Shown: positions 1 to 6,295, numbered from the stretch's first letter. The stretch is DNA of 7,981 bases from CAZYVD01 sp964651045 (GCA_964651045.1 CAZYVD010000084.1:1-7981); one strand, 5' to 3'. Numbers and translations: made by a program. Notes: generated from the sequence alone by a model not told the origin.

Positions 1-18
1 ATTCCACCTTAAAATACC

Positions 19-246
19 TCAAAATCTGTCCAAACAATGGGGACCACCTAACCTTAAATTAGCAGCATTAAAATTAGCGTAATTCATCTTTTTAGCTAGC
101 ATTGTTGCAGTAATAGTAAAATTAGGTGCTTCGTAATTTACCCGAAGCATCTTTTTATCTCTTTCTGAAAAATTTTTTTCTAATTCCGAAAAGGCTTGCT
201 TATATTCTTCAGTAGTAAGATTATTAATATATTCTTTAATATTCAT
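19..246 (-). CDS. N-terminal part of a putative HNH/McrA-like restriction endonuclease, probably frameshifted
   Basis: This 75-residue frame resembles the N-terminal recognition-type domain that precedes HNH nuclease domains in McrA-like endonucleases. The family typically has a block of the form ML..Y.AP..TITA..LA...GY..+.AANL.YG, and residues 33-67 here match it (ML at 33-34, YEAPN at 38-42, TITAT at 44-48, NFNAANL at 58-64). The ATG at 246 has an AAAGGT Shine-Dalgarno sequence about 6 nt upstream. The frame stops at TGA (19-21) straight after the conserved block, whereas relatives continue. In the -1 strand register, a neighbouring frame stays open to the window edge and reads PLFGQILRYFKVE, which continues the family pattern better than the PHCLDRF ending. 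A lost base in the CCCC run (39-42) would explain this. The HNH nuclease domain itself would lie outside the window, so nuclease function is inferred from the family only. Confidence 0.55.
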   Translation of the reverse strand: MNIKEYINNLTTEEYKQAFSELEKNFSERDKKMLRVNYEAPNFTITATMLAKKMNYANFNAANLRLGGPHCLDRF

Positions 247-590
247 TTGTTACCTTTAAGTGGCCAACATAGTATTATCTACCACAAACCCATTTCCCAA
301 CATGTCCTATATAAGGAAAACTTTTTTCCTTCATTCAGCTGTTTTTATCAGACAATTCTTTCTTCTAAACCAAGAGCAATTGCCTCTTTATTTTGTATTC
401 TGTTTTAATCGTAACGTACCTCTCTATCTGCGGTTTGCGGTGTAAAATCGTAAAATCGGAATATATAGTCTTTCTTCTCAAGGCAATGCCTGCTATTTTT
501 GCCAGTTGTGGTGTGCTGCTCTATTCTCGCAGGAAACATTTCTACATAATAGAGAATTAGTAATGCCAATAGTATCTATGAAATTTTTTA

Positions 591-619
591 ATTTTATCAA
601 AAATATATTAAAAAGTCAA
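591..619 (-). promoter_or_regulatory. Possible sigma70-type promoter, minus strand
   Basis: Read on the minus strand, TTGACT (614-619) and TAAAAT (591-596) are separated by exactly 17 nt, close to the sigma70 consensus. Transcription would start near 584 and run toward the endonuclease-like gene at 246, giving a leader of about 340 nt. The surroundings are very AT-rich, so a chance match is quite possible, and the sigma factor preference of this organism is unknown. Confidence 0.3.
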
Positions 620-685
620 GAAAAACTTACATTCTCTGCAGAAAACGAGAATATAAATAATTGTTAAGATCTGCATTCCAAACTT

Positions 686-720
686 CAGACTTCCGAAGTC
701 TCAAAGACTTCGGAAGTCTG
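686..720. repeat. Perfect 16-bp inverted repeat (REP/MITE-like hairpin)
   Basis: The left arm cagacttccgaagtct (686-701) and the right arm (705-720) are perfect reverse complements with a 3-nt loop (caa). Each arm also contains a shorter internal palindrome, agacttccgaagtct, in which acttc pairs with gaagt. No T-run follows on either strand, so it does not look like an intrinsic terminator. Its location in a gene-free stretch and its high symmetry suggest a REP-type element or part of a miniature transposable element. No copy occurs elsewhere in this window. Confidence 0.75.
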
Positions 721-755
721 GTTCGTCTGTTTCTCAATAATCATTATTTATCTAT

Positions 756-776
756 GCACGACCACAAGGGTCGTGC
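756..776. repeat. Second hairpin, 8-bp stem, next to the 16-bp palindrome
   Basis: gcacgacc (756-763) pairs perfectly with 769-776 around a 5-nt loop (acaag). It is GC-rich in an otherwise AT-rich stretch and begins 35 nt after the larger palindrome. Two strong hairpins this close together are typical of paired REP units or of a small non-autonomous element, but this is inference because copy number cannot be tested here. Confidence 0.55.
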
Positions 777-990
777 CACACGCAGTAAGTTCATACTATA
801 CAGGACACCCGAGGAATTATTCCAAATATCCTCTATTATTTTAAACAATCTACAATCTTAAACCCTGCAAAAATTACTATTTATCAAAATATTCAAATTA
901 TAGAGCCTGTTAGTAAGGGCTTTATGATGAAATTCTACAACAATATGGATCAATCATGGGAAGTCTTATATATTTTTCACTCGATCTATG

Positions 991-1629
991 CTATCCATTT
1001 TTCCTTACTGCTCTTATAACAACAAAAGAACCTCTACCGTGACCCTTAACAACAGGTTCAATATCTCTTATTTTATCCAACTCATGGAAAATTGTTTGAG
1101 TTAATTCAAACTCTTTAAACCCTGCCTTCTTTAAATAGGAAATTACCTCATCGACTGAAAAGAAAGAGGCAATCCTGTAAAACGGGCTCTCGCTTCTGCG
1201 CTCCTGATATGATTTTCCCAGAGAACTGTTTTTGTCAACAAAACCTATAATTATGACTCCACCCGGTATTAGCACCCTGTATATCTCTCTTAATGCAGCC
1301 TCAACATCATCTAAAAAACATATTGTTGTGACCATAAGCACAAAGTTAAACATGGCATCATTAAATGGGAGGTTTTCTGCAACTCCTCCAACGACCATAA
1401 TTCCTCTTTCCTTGGCTATTTTCCTCATCTCTGCTGAAGGCTCAATCCCAATGTTTATACCAAGGGGTGCAGCAAATCTGCCGCTTCCAACACCTATCTC
1501 TAGACCTACACCATTTTCAGGTAACTGTTCCTCTATTGCCCTAAGCTCCGATTGATAAACGAATCTTCTATCCTCAAACCACTCTTCATATTTTAACGGA
1601 TTTTCATCAAAGGGTGCTGTTCTGGCCAC
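991..1629 (-). CDS. Class I SAM-dependent methyltransferase
   Basis: This 212-residue cytoplasmic protein has a Rossmann-type methyltransferase fold. The SAM-binding motif I is GLEIGVGSGRF (residues 42-52), the acidic residue after strand 2 is in GIEPS (61-65), the adenine-side motif is AENLPF (84-89) and the strand 4 region is LMVTTICFLDD (98-108), followed by RVLIPGG (118-124). The pattern fits the Methyltransf_11-type family, and the substrate cannot be read from sequence. The start is GTG at 1629; the in-frame TAA of the upstream gene (1633-1635) rules out any earlier start. An AAGGGAGAT Shine-Dalgarno sequence lies inside the end of the upstream gene, about 11 nt before GTG. The 3-nt gap suggests translational coupling with the AlkD-like gene. 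A role in the proposed detoxification operon is inferred from position only. Confidence 0.9.
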   Translation of the reverse strand: MARTAPFDENPLKYEEWFEDRRFVYQSELRAIEEQLPENGVGLEIGVGSGRFAAPLGINIGIEPSAEMRKIAKERGIMVVGGVAENLPFNDAMFNFVLMVTTICFLDDVEAALREIYRVLIPGGVIIIGFVDKNSSLGKSYQERRSESPFYRIASFFSVDEVISYLKKAGFKEFELTQTIFHELDKIRDIEPVVKGHGRGSFVVIRAVRKNG

Positions 1630-1632
1630 TGG

Positions 1633-2322
1633 TTATCTATCTCCCTTTCTTAATCTTTGCTGAACTGCTTTACTCGTTAATTCTCTTATTGCATCCTGAG
1701 CAATCCATTTACCACTCTTTGCTCCCAACTTCTTTATCTCTCTTGCTGTTTCAATCGCTCTTGCGTTTAAGTATAAATTCCTCTTCCCTATCTGTCTTAA
1801 AGCCCAGCTGACAGCCTTCTTAACATAATTTCTATTATCAATAGATTTCTTCTTGATAATATTCAAATACTCCTCAAACCTCTCATTTTCTGCTTCTCTG
1901 TCCCTTAAAGAGATAAGAGCCATCAAGACAAATCCCGCTCTCCTTACGAATTCTTCATCCCTTAAACTCCATTCAATCGATTTCTGATATGCAAATTTTG
2001 TTTTCTCAAAGAGGTTCTGGCAGCATTGATCACAGATTTCCCAGTAATCAAAATCCCTTACCCACTTTTCCATCTGCTTCTCAGAAACCATATCCGGATC
2101 ATCGATCATACAGGCAAGTATTCGGGTTTCCCGAATATTTAACTCCCACAGCTTTTGGGCAAGTTTATGATCTCTGCCTATCTCTCTTGCAATGTTCCGC
2201 AAAATTGGGATTGAAATGCCATAACTCTTTTCTGGAGTAATGCCAAATCTGGCCATTCCTTCTACAGCTTGCCGATCATATAGAGATTTAAGTCTCTTTA
2301 ATATCTCTTGTATTTGCTTCAT
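1633..2322 (-). CDS. AlkD-family DNA alkylation repair glycosylase
   Basis: This 229-residue protein belongs to the DNA alkylation repair family built of HEAT-like helical repeats. AlkD-type enzymes excise N3- and N7-alkylated purines, and some members (YtkR2) remove bulky minor-groove adducts. The motif FDYWEICDQ (91-99) carries a Trp (94) and Asp (98) spaced four apart, as in the catalytic Trp/Asp pair of Bacillus AlkD. The Arg pair in VRRAG (126-130) and Trp173 in VKKAVSWALR probably match the other DNA-contacting residues of AlkD. The length is normal for the family and nothing appears truncated. The start is ATG at 2322, 16 nt after the GyrI-like gene. Only a weak Shine-Dalgarno sequence precedes it, which points to coupled translation. 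Its neighbours on both sides are closely packed, so it is very likely in one operon with them. Confidence 0.9.
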   Translation of the reverse strand: MKQIQEILKRLKSLYDRQAVEGMARFGITPEKSYGISIPILRNIAREIGRDHKLAQKLWELNIRETRILACMIDDPDMVSEKQMEKWVRDFDYWEICDQCCQNLFEKTKFAYQKSIEWSLRDEEFVRRAGFVLMALISLRDREAENERFEEYLNIIKKKSIDNRNYVKKAVSWALRQIGKRNLYLNARAIETAREIKKLGAKSGKWIAQDAIRELTSKAVQQRLRKGDR

Positions 2323-2338
2323 CTTATATGTTTGATTC

Positions 2339-2950
2339 TTACGTTTTCTCCTTTACAGGTTGTCTCAGAATCGTCTTCAATCTTTTTTCATCCACGCGCC
2401 TGGGGTCTGATAGGTAAATTTCGTGATGGGAGCCATTTACAACAAGATTTCTTTCTGACATAAACTTTCTTATCTTTACCAATGTTTCTGGTTCGGTAGA
2501 ATATGGACCAACATGCAATACCTGAATGCATTTACCCTCATTGATCCTTTCAAATCTGACTCGTTTTATGAGTTCTATTCCCCTCTTCTTAAAGACATCT
2601 TCCCCTGCCATCTCCACTATCTCCTGAGTAACAAAATCGGGCATACGTATAAGAAGCTTCCACTGCCACTCTTTCCTCGGAACTTCTCTGTATGGTTTAT
2701 CCGAGTCAACCCACCAGAGCCCCTCTAATTTTGGAACACTGAAATCTTTACCATCTCTTTTACAAATTTTCTTCACTCCATAGGCAAGTGGATATAAAGC
2801 CTCCAGCTTACTTTGAAATTCTTCTCCTCCTGGTTCACCTTTGCCTTCAATTGCCAGGTATGAAATTTTATTGAATTCAACTATTTCCGGGTTCAATTTT
2901 GCTGAATAATATCCTTTATACTCTCTTGTCAAATCAAGTTTTGATCCCAT
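2339..2950 (-). CDS. GyrI-like small-molecule-binding / cyclopropanoid hydrolase family protein
   Basis: This 203-residue protein matches the stand-alone GyrI-like family (SOUL/GyrI ligand-binding fold), not the C-terminal domain of an AraC regulator, because no helix-turn-helix domain is present. Conserved blocks are EGKGEP (35-40), EGLWW (76-80), RMPDFVT (102-108), HVGPY (146-150) and HHEIYLSDPRR (175-185), close to the family signature. Some proteins of this group hydrolyse cyclopropane-containing genotoxins (yatakemycin, CC-1065), while others only bind small molecules. The Glu and aromatic residues that family work implicates in hydrolysis are likely those in the EIYLSDP and WW motifs, but I cannot assign them firmly. 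The ATG at 2950 has an AAGGAAAGGTG ribosome binding site about 10 nt upstream. It is the first gene of the tight trio with the AlkD-like and methyltransferase genes. Confidence 0.88.
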   Translation of the reverse strand: MGSKLDLTREYKGYYSAKLNPEIVEFNKISYLAIEGKGEPGGEEFQSKLEALYPLAYGVKKICKRDGKDFSVPKLEGLWWVDSDKPYREVPRKEWQWKLLIRMPDFVTQEIVEMAGEDVFKKRGIELIKRVRFERINEGKCIQVLHVGPYSTEPETLVKIRKFMSERNLVVNGSHHEIYLSDPRRVDEKRLKTILRQPVKEKT

Positions 2951-3002
2951 GATTTTGCTACACCTTTCCTTATTTTTTTTAAAAGTGGAATAACAATCTA
3001 TC

Positions 3003-3689
3003 CTATATTGTATTAAATGAATGAAGGGTGATACAGGGATAGATATTCACAAACTTCCAGTATAGATAAGATGACATAAATGTACCTAAAAAGATATAAA
3101 TCATAGATCCAGGCCCTGCCACACAGTGTATACTGGCAAAAATAATAGATGTTAAAGCAAATACAGGTAAAATACTTTGAAAATTTTGCATAAGAGCCGT
3201 GAAAACATATCCACGATAGATTATCTCCTCCAAAATTGGGATACTGATTACAACTATCAGAAACATCGAAATAATCTTTCTTTTTGTATTTAAATAGTCG
3301 ATACCTTTTGGGAACCAATTTCTATCCTGTCTACGGTGCCAAAATATATTCCATCTTAAAAACCTGCACATTGCCTGAACTACTGGATACAGAGAAGCAG
3401 AAATAAAAACTCCTGCAATTACATATATAACAGCCTTAAGAGACAATCCCCCAGTAATACCTATGGTACTCAAGGAAAGATTATTTATCGTTAATAGATA
3501 AAAAATTATACATACAGTTACAAATTCCCAGAATGCAATCATGGTATAATATACATGTATACTGCTGACCTTGAGTTTAATAGAAATACTTTTCAAGTCT
3601 ATAGACAGTCGGGGCATGATAACATATAAAGTGAAGGCAACCCCTGCTGTTCTTAACCAGACCAGCGGCAGCCATTCAAGACTTACCAA
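3003..3689 (-). CDS. CPBP-family (CAAX/Abi) intramembrane metalloprotease
   Basis: This 228-residue integral membrane protein has about seven hydrophobic segments (near 7-25, 47-68, 84-107, 138-157, 172-190, 194-211 and 216-225). The family's metal-binding motifs are visible: EEIIYR (154-159) as EExxxR, FASIH (184-188) as FxxxH, and HSFN (223-226) as the last conserved His/Asn. Members are related to Rce1-type CAAX proteases and bacteriocin-immunity proteins; the substrate here is unknown. The start is TTG at 3689 with AGGA 9 nt upstream. The protein ends two residues after the final conserved Asn, whereas many relatives extend further, so the last helix looks short. It lies 47 nt after the UbiE-like methyltransferase and 52 nt before the GyrI-like gene, so it may share their transcript. 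Confidence 0.85.
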   Translation of the reverse strand: MVSLEWLPLVWLRTAGVAFTLYVIMPRLSIDLKSISIKLKVSSIHVYYTMIAFWEFVTVCIIFYLLTINNLSLSTIGITGGLSLKAVIYVIAGVFISASLYPVVQAMCRFLRWNIFWHRRQDRNWFPKGIDYLNTKRKIISMFLIVVISIPILEEIIYRGYVFTALMQNFQSILPVFALTSIIFASIHCVAGPGSMIYIFLGTFMSSYLYWKFVNIYPCITLHSFNTI

Positions 3690-3730
3690 TCTATCTCATC
3701 CTGTCTTTTGTTAAAAAGTAATTTAAATCT

Positions 3731-3774
3731 GAAGGATCACTGTATTGGCTTTTGACCATCATTATTGATCCTTC
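3731..3774. repeat. 9-bp inverted repeat around the methyltransferase stop codon
   Basis: gaaggatca (3731-3739) and tgatccttc (3766-3774) are perfect inverted arms separated by 26 nt. The pair spans the stop codon and last codons of the methyltransferase gene. In the RNA, the interior could add a small UGGU/GCCA stem. There is no U-tract, so an ordinary terminator is unlikely. It could be an intercistronic processing or stability structure, or chance. Confidence 0.35.
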
Positions 3775-4387
3775 TCCCCTTTAATATTCTTCCGACTCCA
3801 AACAATACCGAACGTTCTCCCTCTATAACAACCCCCAATTCATTTAACAGTGATTTAATATCGAATTTCATAAAATCTGGATAGTACTTGCTCTCATAAA
3901 ATTTGACAAAGCGATAAATCAAATATCTTCCTATTCTGCTTCTGGGCAAACCATAATCGACAATTACAACAGTACCTTTTAATTTTGTAACTCTGACCAT
4001 CTCTTCCAATATCTTCTTTCTAACGCTCAAAGGCATATCGTGCAGAGCAAAAGATATACAGCATACATCAAAATCTTTATCCTTAAACGGAAGCTTTGTA
4101 CCATCTGCAACTTCAAATCTTACATTACGATATCTATTTTTCCTTCTTGCTACTTCAAGCATTTCCTCAGATATATCGATACCTAAAACTTCACAACCAT
4201 TTTTTGCAAATGCAAATGATTGTTTTCCAGTACCTGCTGCAACATCCAGCACTCTACTACCATTCTCAGCATTAGTAAATTCTACGACTTTGTCCCTTAT
4301 TCTAAAAATCAACAAATCTATAGCATCATAAAAAGGTGCCAATCTTCCAAAAAACATTTTTATGTATGAATAATAATCTTCATCCAT
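3737..4387 (-). CDS. UbiE/COQ5-type class I SAM-dependent methyltransferase
   Basis: This cytoplasmic methyltransferase of about 216 residues has a textbook motif order. Numbered from the chosen start, motif I is VLDVAAGTGK (46-55), the acidic residue of strand 2 is Asp71 in GIDIS, then come AD (94-95), LPF (99-101), FDVCCISFALHDMP (106-119) and a post-motif KGTVVIVDYG. The layout matches UbiE-like enzymes that methylate quinones or other lipids, but no quinone-pathway gene is nearby, so the substrate is open. A longer frame reaches TTG at 4402, and ATG also occurs at 4393. I prefer ATG 4387 because GGGAG lies 8 nt upstream of it and much too close to the other two. The gene is preceded by a 198-nt gap from the lipoprotein gene and followed 47 nt later by the CPBP protease. 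Confidence 0.88.
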   Translation of the reverse strand: MDEDYYSYIKMFFGRLAPFYDAIDLLIFRIRDKVVEFTNAENGSRVLDVAAGTGKQSFAFAKNGCEVLGIDISEEMLEVARRKNRYRNVRFEVADGTKLPFKDKDFDVCCISFALHDMPLSVRKKILEEMVRVTKLKGTVVIVDYGLPRSRIGRYLIYRFVKFYESKYYPDFMKFDIKSLLNELGVVIEGERSVLFGVGRILKGRRINNDGQKPIQ

Positions 4388-4585
4388 TTTCATTTCTCCC
4401 AATCATTTATTACTGGGTGGACTGTTCCAAATAAATATATTAACAGGTGTAAAACATATCCAAAATTATGTGATCAACACTGAACCGAATAGACTGTATT
4501 CTAAGAAAATCTCATCTACTCTATTCTATTTCTGTGAAATCGTTCTCCAGTAATCTCTTATTTTAAAATATGCCTTCTTTGGTGT

Positions 4586-5662
4586 TCAATCGCTCCTTAC
4601 CAATCCAGCAAAACATATCCATCCGGCCTCGCTATCAGTGGGATTAATCTTATCGTATGTTATATCCTGAAAGTGGTAGATGAATATGCCAATAATCTTA
4701 GAATCTTCATACACTAATTTCAATGTTTCTAACAATTGATCAGCCTGCCACTCTTCACTATATCCACACTCGGGTGGATATTTCCAATTCCAATTCTCTT
4801 GATACTCAAAATCGGTTCCACATGGATAAAAGAGTTCCCAGATGAATATCTCTTTACCAACAGATTCAATATCACTAAGAGCATTACGCAGATTTTTTAT
4901 ATCACCTTTCTGCAATGTTCCATAATGATATTCTATTGCTATGATATCAAAATCTATTCCTTCATCAACAAGTTGTTGTGCACCTTCGGCTTCATTAATC
5001 GCATTTTGTGGCATCTCTTCGTGATAATCGGTCCATGAGCCGAAAGAAACCGCTATCCGTGCATCTGGATCAATATTCCTAATCACTCCAATCTGGAATT
5101 TTATCCACTCCTTCTGCTGCACCCACGAAAGACCATCTCCACCCATATTTACCTCTTCTCCTACCCACCACATGGCAACATCTTCTCTGTATCGAAATAC
5201 TATAGCTGTGAAAAATTCACCATACTCTTGCTTAAGTTGAGGATTTGATAACCTGTTTTCGAGCCATGCAGGTGTACCCTCCCCTGCTATATTAAAATCA
5301 CCATTTCCTGTTGACTCAAAAAGAAGACCCACTCTGAATACTATATACTTATCCCTATTGTTACTTACCAAGTTGTCCAACTCGCTCCATTCGAATTCAT
5401 TATTAATCGGCTCTATCTCGGGCCAGAAGAAACCTGGTGCCGTGTAGGCTACATTCTCATTCAATGGTTGTTTCAGATCTCTTGCATAATCATCACCAAG
5501 AATATCTTTATGACCTGCCTCATCGACAAAGAACATAAAAGTTGGTGGAGTTACTTTATCATTTTCATCGTTATCAAGTAAACGGCATGAGGTCAGAATT
5601 AGGCTCAGAACAAATAGAAATCTTAAGATTAAAATTTTATGGTTCTTACTATTCATAAACAT
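4586..5662 (-). CDS. Lipoprotein with a GH10-like (clan GH-A) glycoside hydrolase domain
   Basis: The N-terminus is a lipoprotein signal with lipobox LTSC; the lipidated Cys is residue 26 of the start chosen here (ATG 5662; ATG 5656 is equally possible). The frame extends to a TTG at 5716, but that would put a long tail before the signal. The rest looks like a TIM-barrel glycoside hydrolase: WPEIEP (80-85), TPAWL (130-134), RY (157-158) and the strand 4 block MWWVGEEVN (164-172), where Glu170 aligns with the acid/base of GH10. The strand 7 block EIFIWELFY (271-279) places Glu276 at the nucleophile, and GIFIYHFQD (325-333) resembles the closing WG..D block. The Asn normally before the acid/base Glu is replaced by Glu169, so it is a divergent member. 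A role in extracellular polysaccharide breakdown is inferred. No strong Shine-Dalgarno sequence precedes either ATG, and a small ggttg/caacc hairpin lies just upstream. Confidence 0.75.
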   Translation of the reverse strand: MFMNSKNHKILILRFLFVLSLILTSCRLLDNDENDKVTPPTFMFFVDEAGHKDILGDDYARDLKQPLNENVAYTAPGFFWPEIEPINNEFEWSELDNLVSNNRDKYIVFRVGLLFESTGNGDFNIAGEGTPAWLENRLSNPQLKQEYGEFFTAIVFRYREDVAMWWVGEEVNMGGDGLSWVQQKEWIKFQIGVIRNIDPDARIAVSFGSWTDYHEEMPQNAINEAEGAQQLVDEGIDFDIIAIEYHYGTLQKGDIKNLRNALSDIESVGKEIFIWELFYPCGTDFEYQENWNWKYPPECGYSEEWQADQLLETLKLVYEDSKIIGIFIYHFQDITYDKINPTDSEAGWICFAGLVRSD

Positions 5663-5723
5663 ACTAATTCGGTTGAACACAACCTGTATTACTTTAATTA
5701 GAATGTTATACCACAAATACTCA

Positions 5724-6131
5724 TCACACAGATGGCCTCAGTGTCAACCCATAAAGTATTCCAAGTATAATCATTTCACCCAATCCTGAAACGATTGTAT
5801 AGAGTAGTGCTTCAACCGGTATGTTAAGGGTCATCCACTGTGTGGCCACATACATCACAACACGGAAAAACCAGACAATTAATGCAAAACTTATTCCCTT
5901 CACCAGACCAGTCTCGCCTGGCAGACTTTTAAAAAGAATTATAAATATCCCTGCCATGACAAATCCATAAACAAGGTCGATTACGATTCCTGCCGGCAGA
6001 TTTACAGATGTTTTTGCTATTGGCTTGTAGACCTCGTAGAATCTCCTGGCAAGAGGATTGGCATTTATCAGCCCATCCATTGCACCAAAAAGGATTCCAC
6101 TAACAGTACTTACAATAATATACCTGATCAT
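5724..6131 (-). CDS. Four-helix membrane protein of unknown function
   Basis: This 135-residue hydrophobic protein has four predicted membrane segments (about 3-21, 46-68, 77-97 and 106-130). I do not recognise a named family. Features that look conserved are MDGLINANP (18-26), VYKPIAK (34-40), IDLVYGF (51-57) and WFFRVVM (87-93), and several charged residues sit inside or beside helices. The frame is open to ATG 6269, but the upstream 46 residues are not hydrophobic in the same way and have no ribosome binding site. ATG 6131 has GGGAG (6138-6142) exactly 6 nt upstream, so I take it as the start. A 5-bp hairpin (6140-6153) covers part of this Shine-Dalgarno sequence. The GH10-like lipoprotein gene begins 61 nt after the stop, so the two may be co-transcribed. 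Confidence 0.72.
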   Translation of the reverse strand: MIRYIIVSTVSGILFGAMDGLINANPLARRFYEVYKPIAKTSVNLPAGIVIDLVYGFVMAGIFIILFKSLPGETGLVKGISFALIVWFFRVVMYVATQWMTLNIPVEALLYTIVSGLGEMIILGILYGLTLRPSV

Positions 6132-6139
6132 TTTAAACT

Positions 6140-6153
6140 CCCAAGTATTTGGG
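6140..6153 (-). promoter_or_regulatory. Small hairpin overlapping the Shine-Dalgarno sequence of the four-helix membrane protein
   Basis: On the minus strand CCCAA pairs with TTGGG around the loop ATAC, and the GGG of the pairing arm is also the core of the GGGAG ribosome binding site. A 5-bp stem is weak, so any effect on translation is speculative. Confidence 0.25.
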
Positions 6154-6238
6154 TATTCATTGGAAATCTTTAACAAGTAGGCTGAATTCAGGAATTTTAT
6201 ATGGACCTTTCCCGATCTGTCATAGTCTATTGTATATG

Positions 6239-6265
6239 AATATAATATATTAAGAAAAAAGTCAA
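6239..6265 (-). promoter_or_regulatory. Possible promoter for the membrane protein / GH10-like lipoprotein pair
   Basis: TTGACT (6260-6265, minus strand) is followed by an AT-rich stretch offering TATATT (6239-6244) at 15-nt spacing or TATTCA (6237-6242) at 17 nt. It sits between the hairpin at 6296-6326 and ATG 6131, where a promoter would be expected, giving a leader of about 100 nt. Neither spacing gives an ideal match. Confidence 0.25.
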
Positions 6266-6295
6266 ACATTTAATTAAAAATTTTCTAAAGACAAT

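Larger units (their letters stand above)
247..990. other. Gene-free stretch with REP-like hairpins
   Basis: I see no convincing gene in this roughly 740-base AT-rich stretch. Short plus-strand open frames (196-445, 661-861) have low-complexity translations, no ribosome binding site and no recognisable family. The stretch contains a perfect 16-bp inverted repeat at 686-720, a second 8-bp hairpin at 756-776, a possible minus-strand promoter at 591-619, a 7-bp inverted repeat with a 22-nt loop (519-525 with 548-554) and a short tandem of taaaatcg near 442-459. It separates the five-gene run ending at 991 from the endonuclease-like gene starting at 246. Confidence 0.6.

Noticed and set aside
196..445. 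Overlapping short plus-strand open frames of 61-70 codons
   Set aside because: Hydrophobic low-complexity translations of AT-rich DNA, no ribosome binding site, no recognisable family, and partly antisense to the endonuclease-like gene.
661..861. Plus-strand open frame of 66 codons
   Set aside because: It runs through both hairpins, so its sequence is set by the palindromes, and there is no ribosome binding site.
2119..2137. 8-bp stem with 3-nt loop inside the AlkD-like gene
   Set aside because: It encodes the NIRETRI part of the protein and is probably a by-product of codon choice.
1232..2240. Plus-strand open frames opposite the methyltransferase and AlkD-like genes
   Set aside because: They are antisense to well-supported genes with clear family motifs.
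3013..3318. Second minus-strand frame inside the CPBP protease gene
   Set aside because: Tyr/Cys/Phe-rich out-of-frame reading; the protease motifs are all in the other frame.
4403..4585. Promoter-like sequence upstream of the UbiE-like methyltransferase, including a loose TTG / TAnnTTTG-type match
   Set aside because: No pair of elements has both good sequence and good spacing; AT-rich background makes chance matches common.
4736..5038. Plus-strand open frame of 100 codons inside the GH10-like lipoprotein gene
   Set aside because: Antisense to a gene with a lipobox and catalytic-type motifs; no ribosome binding site.
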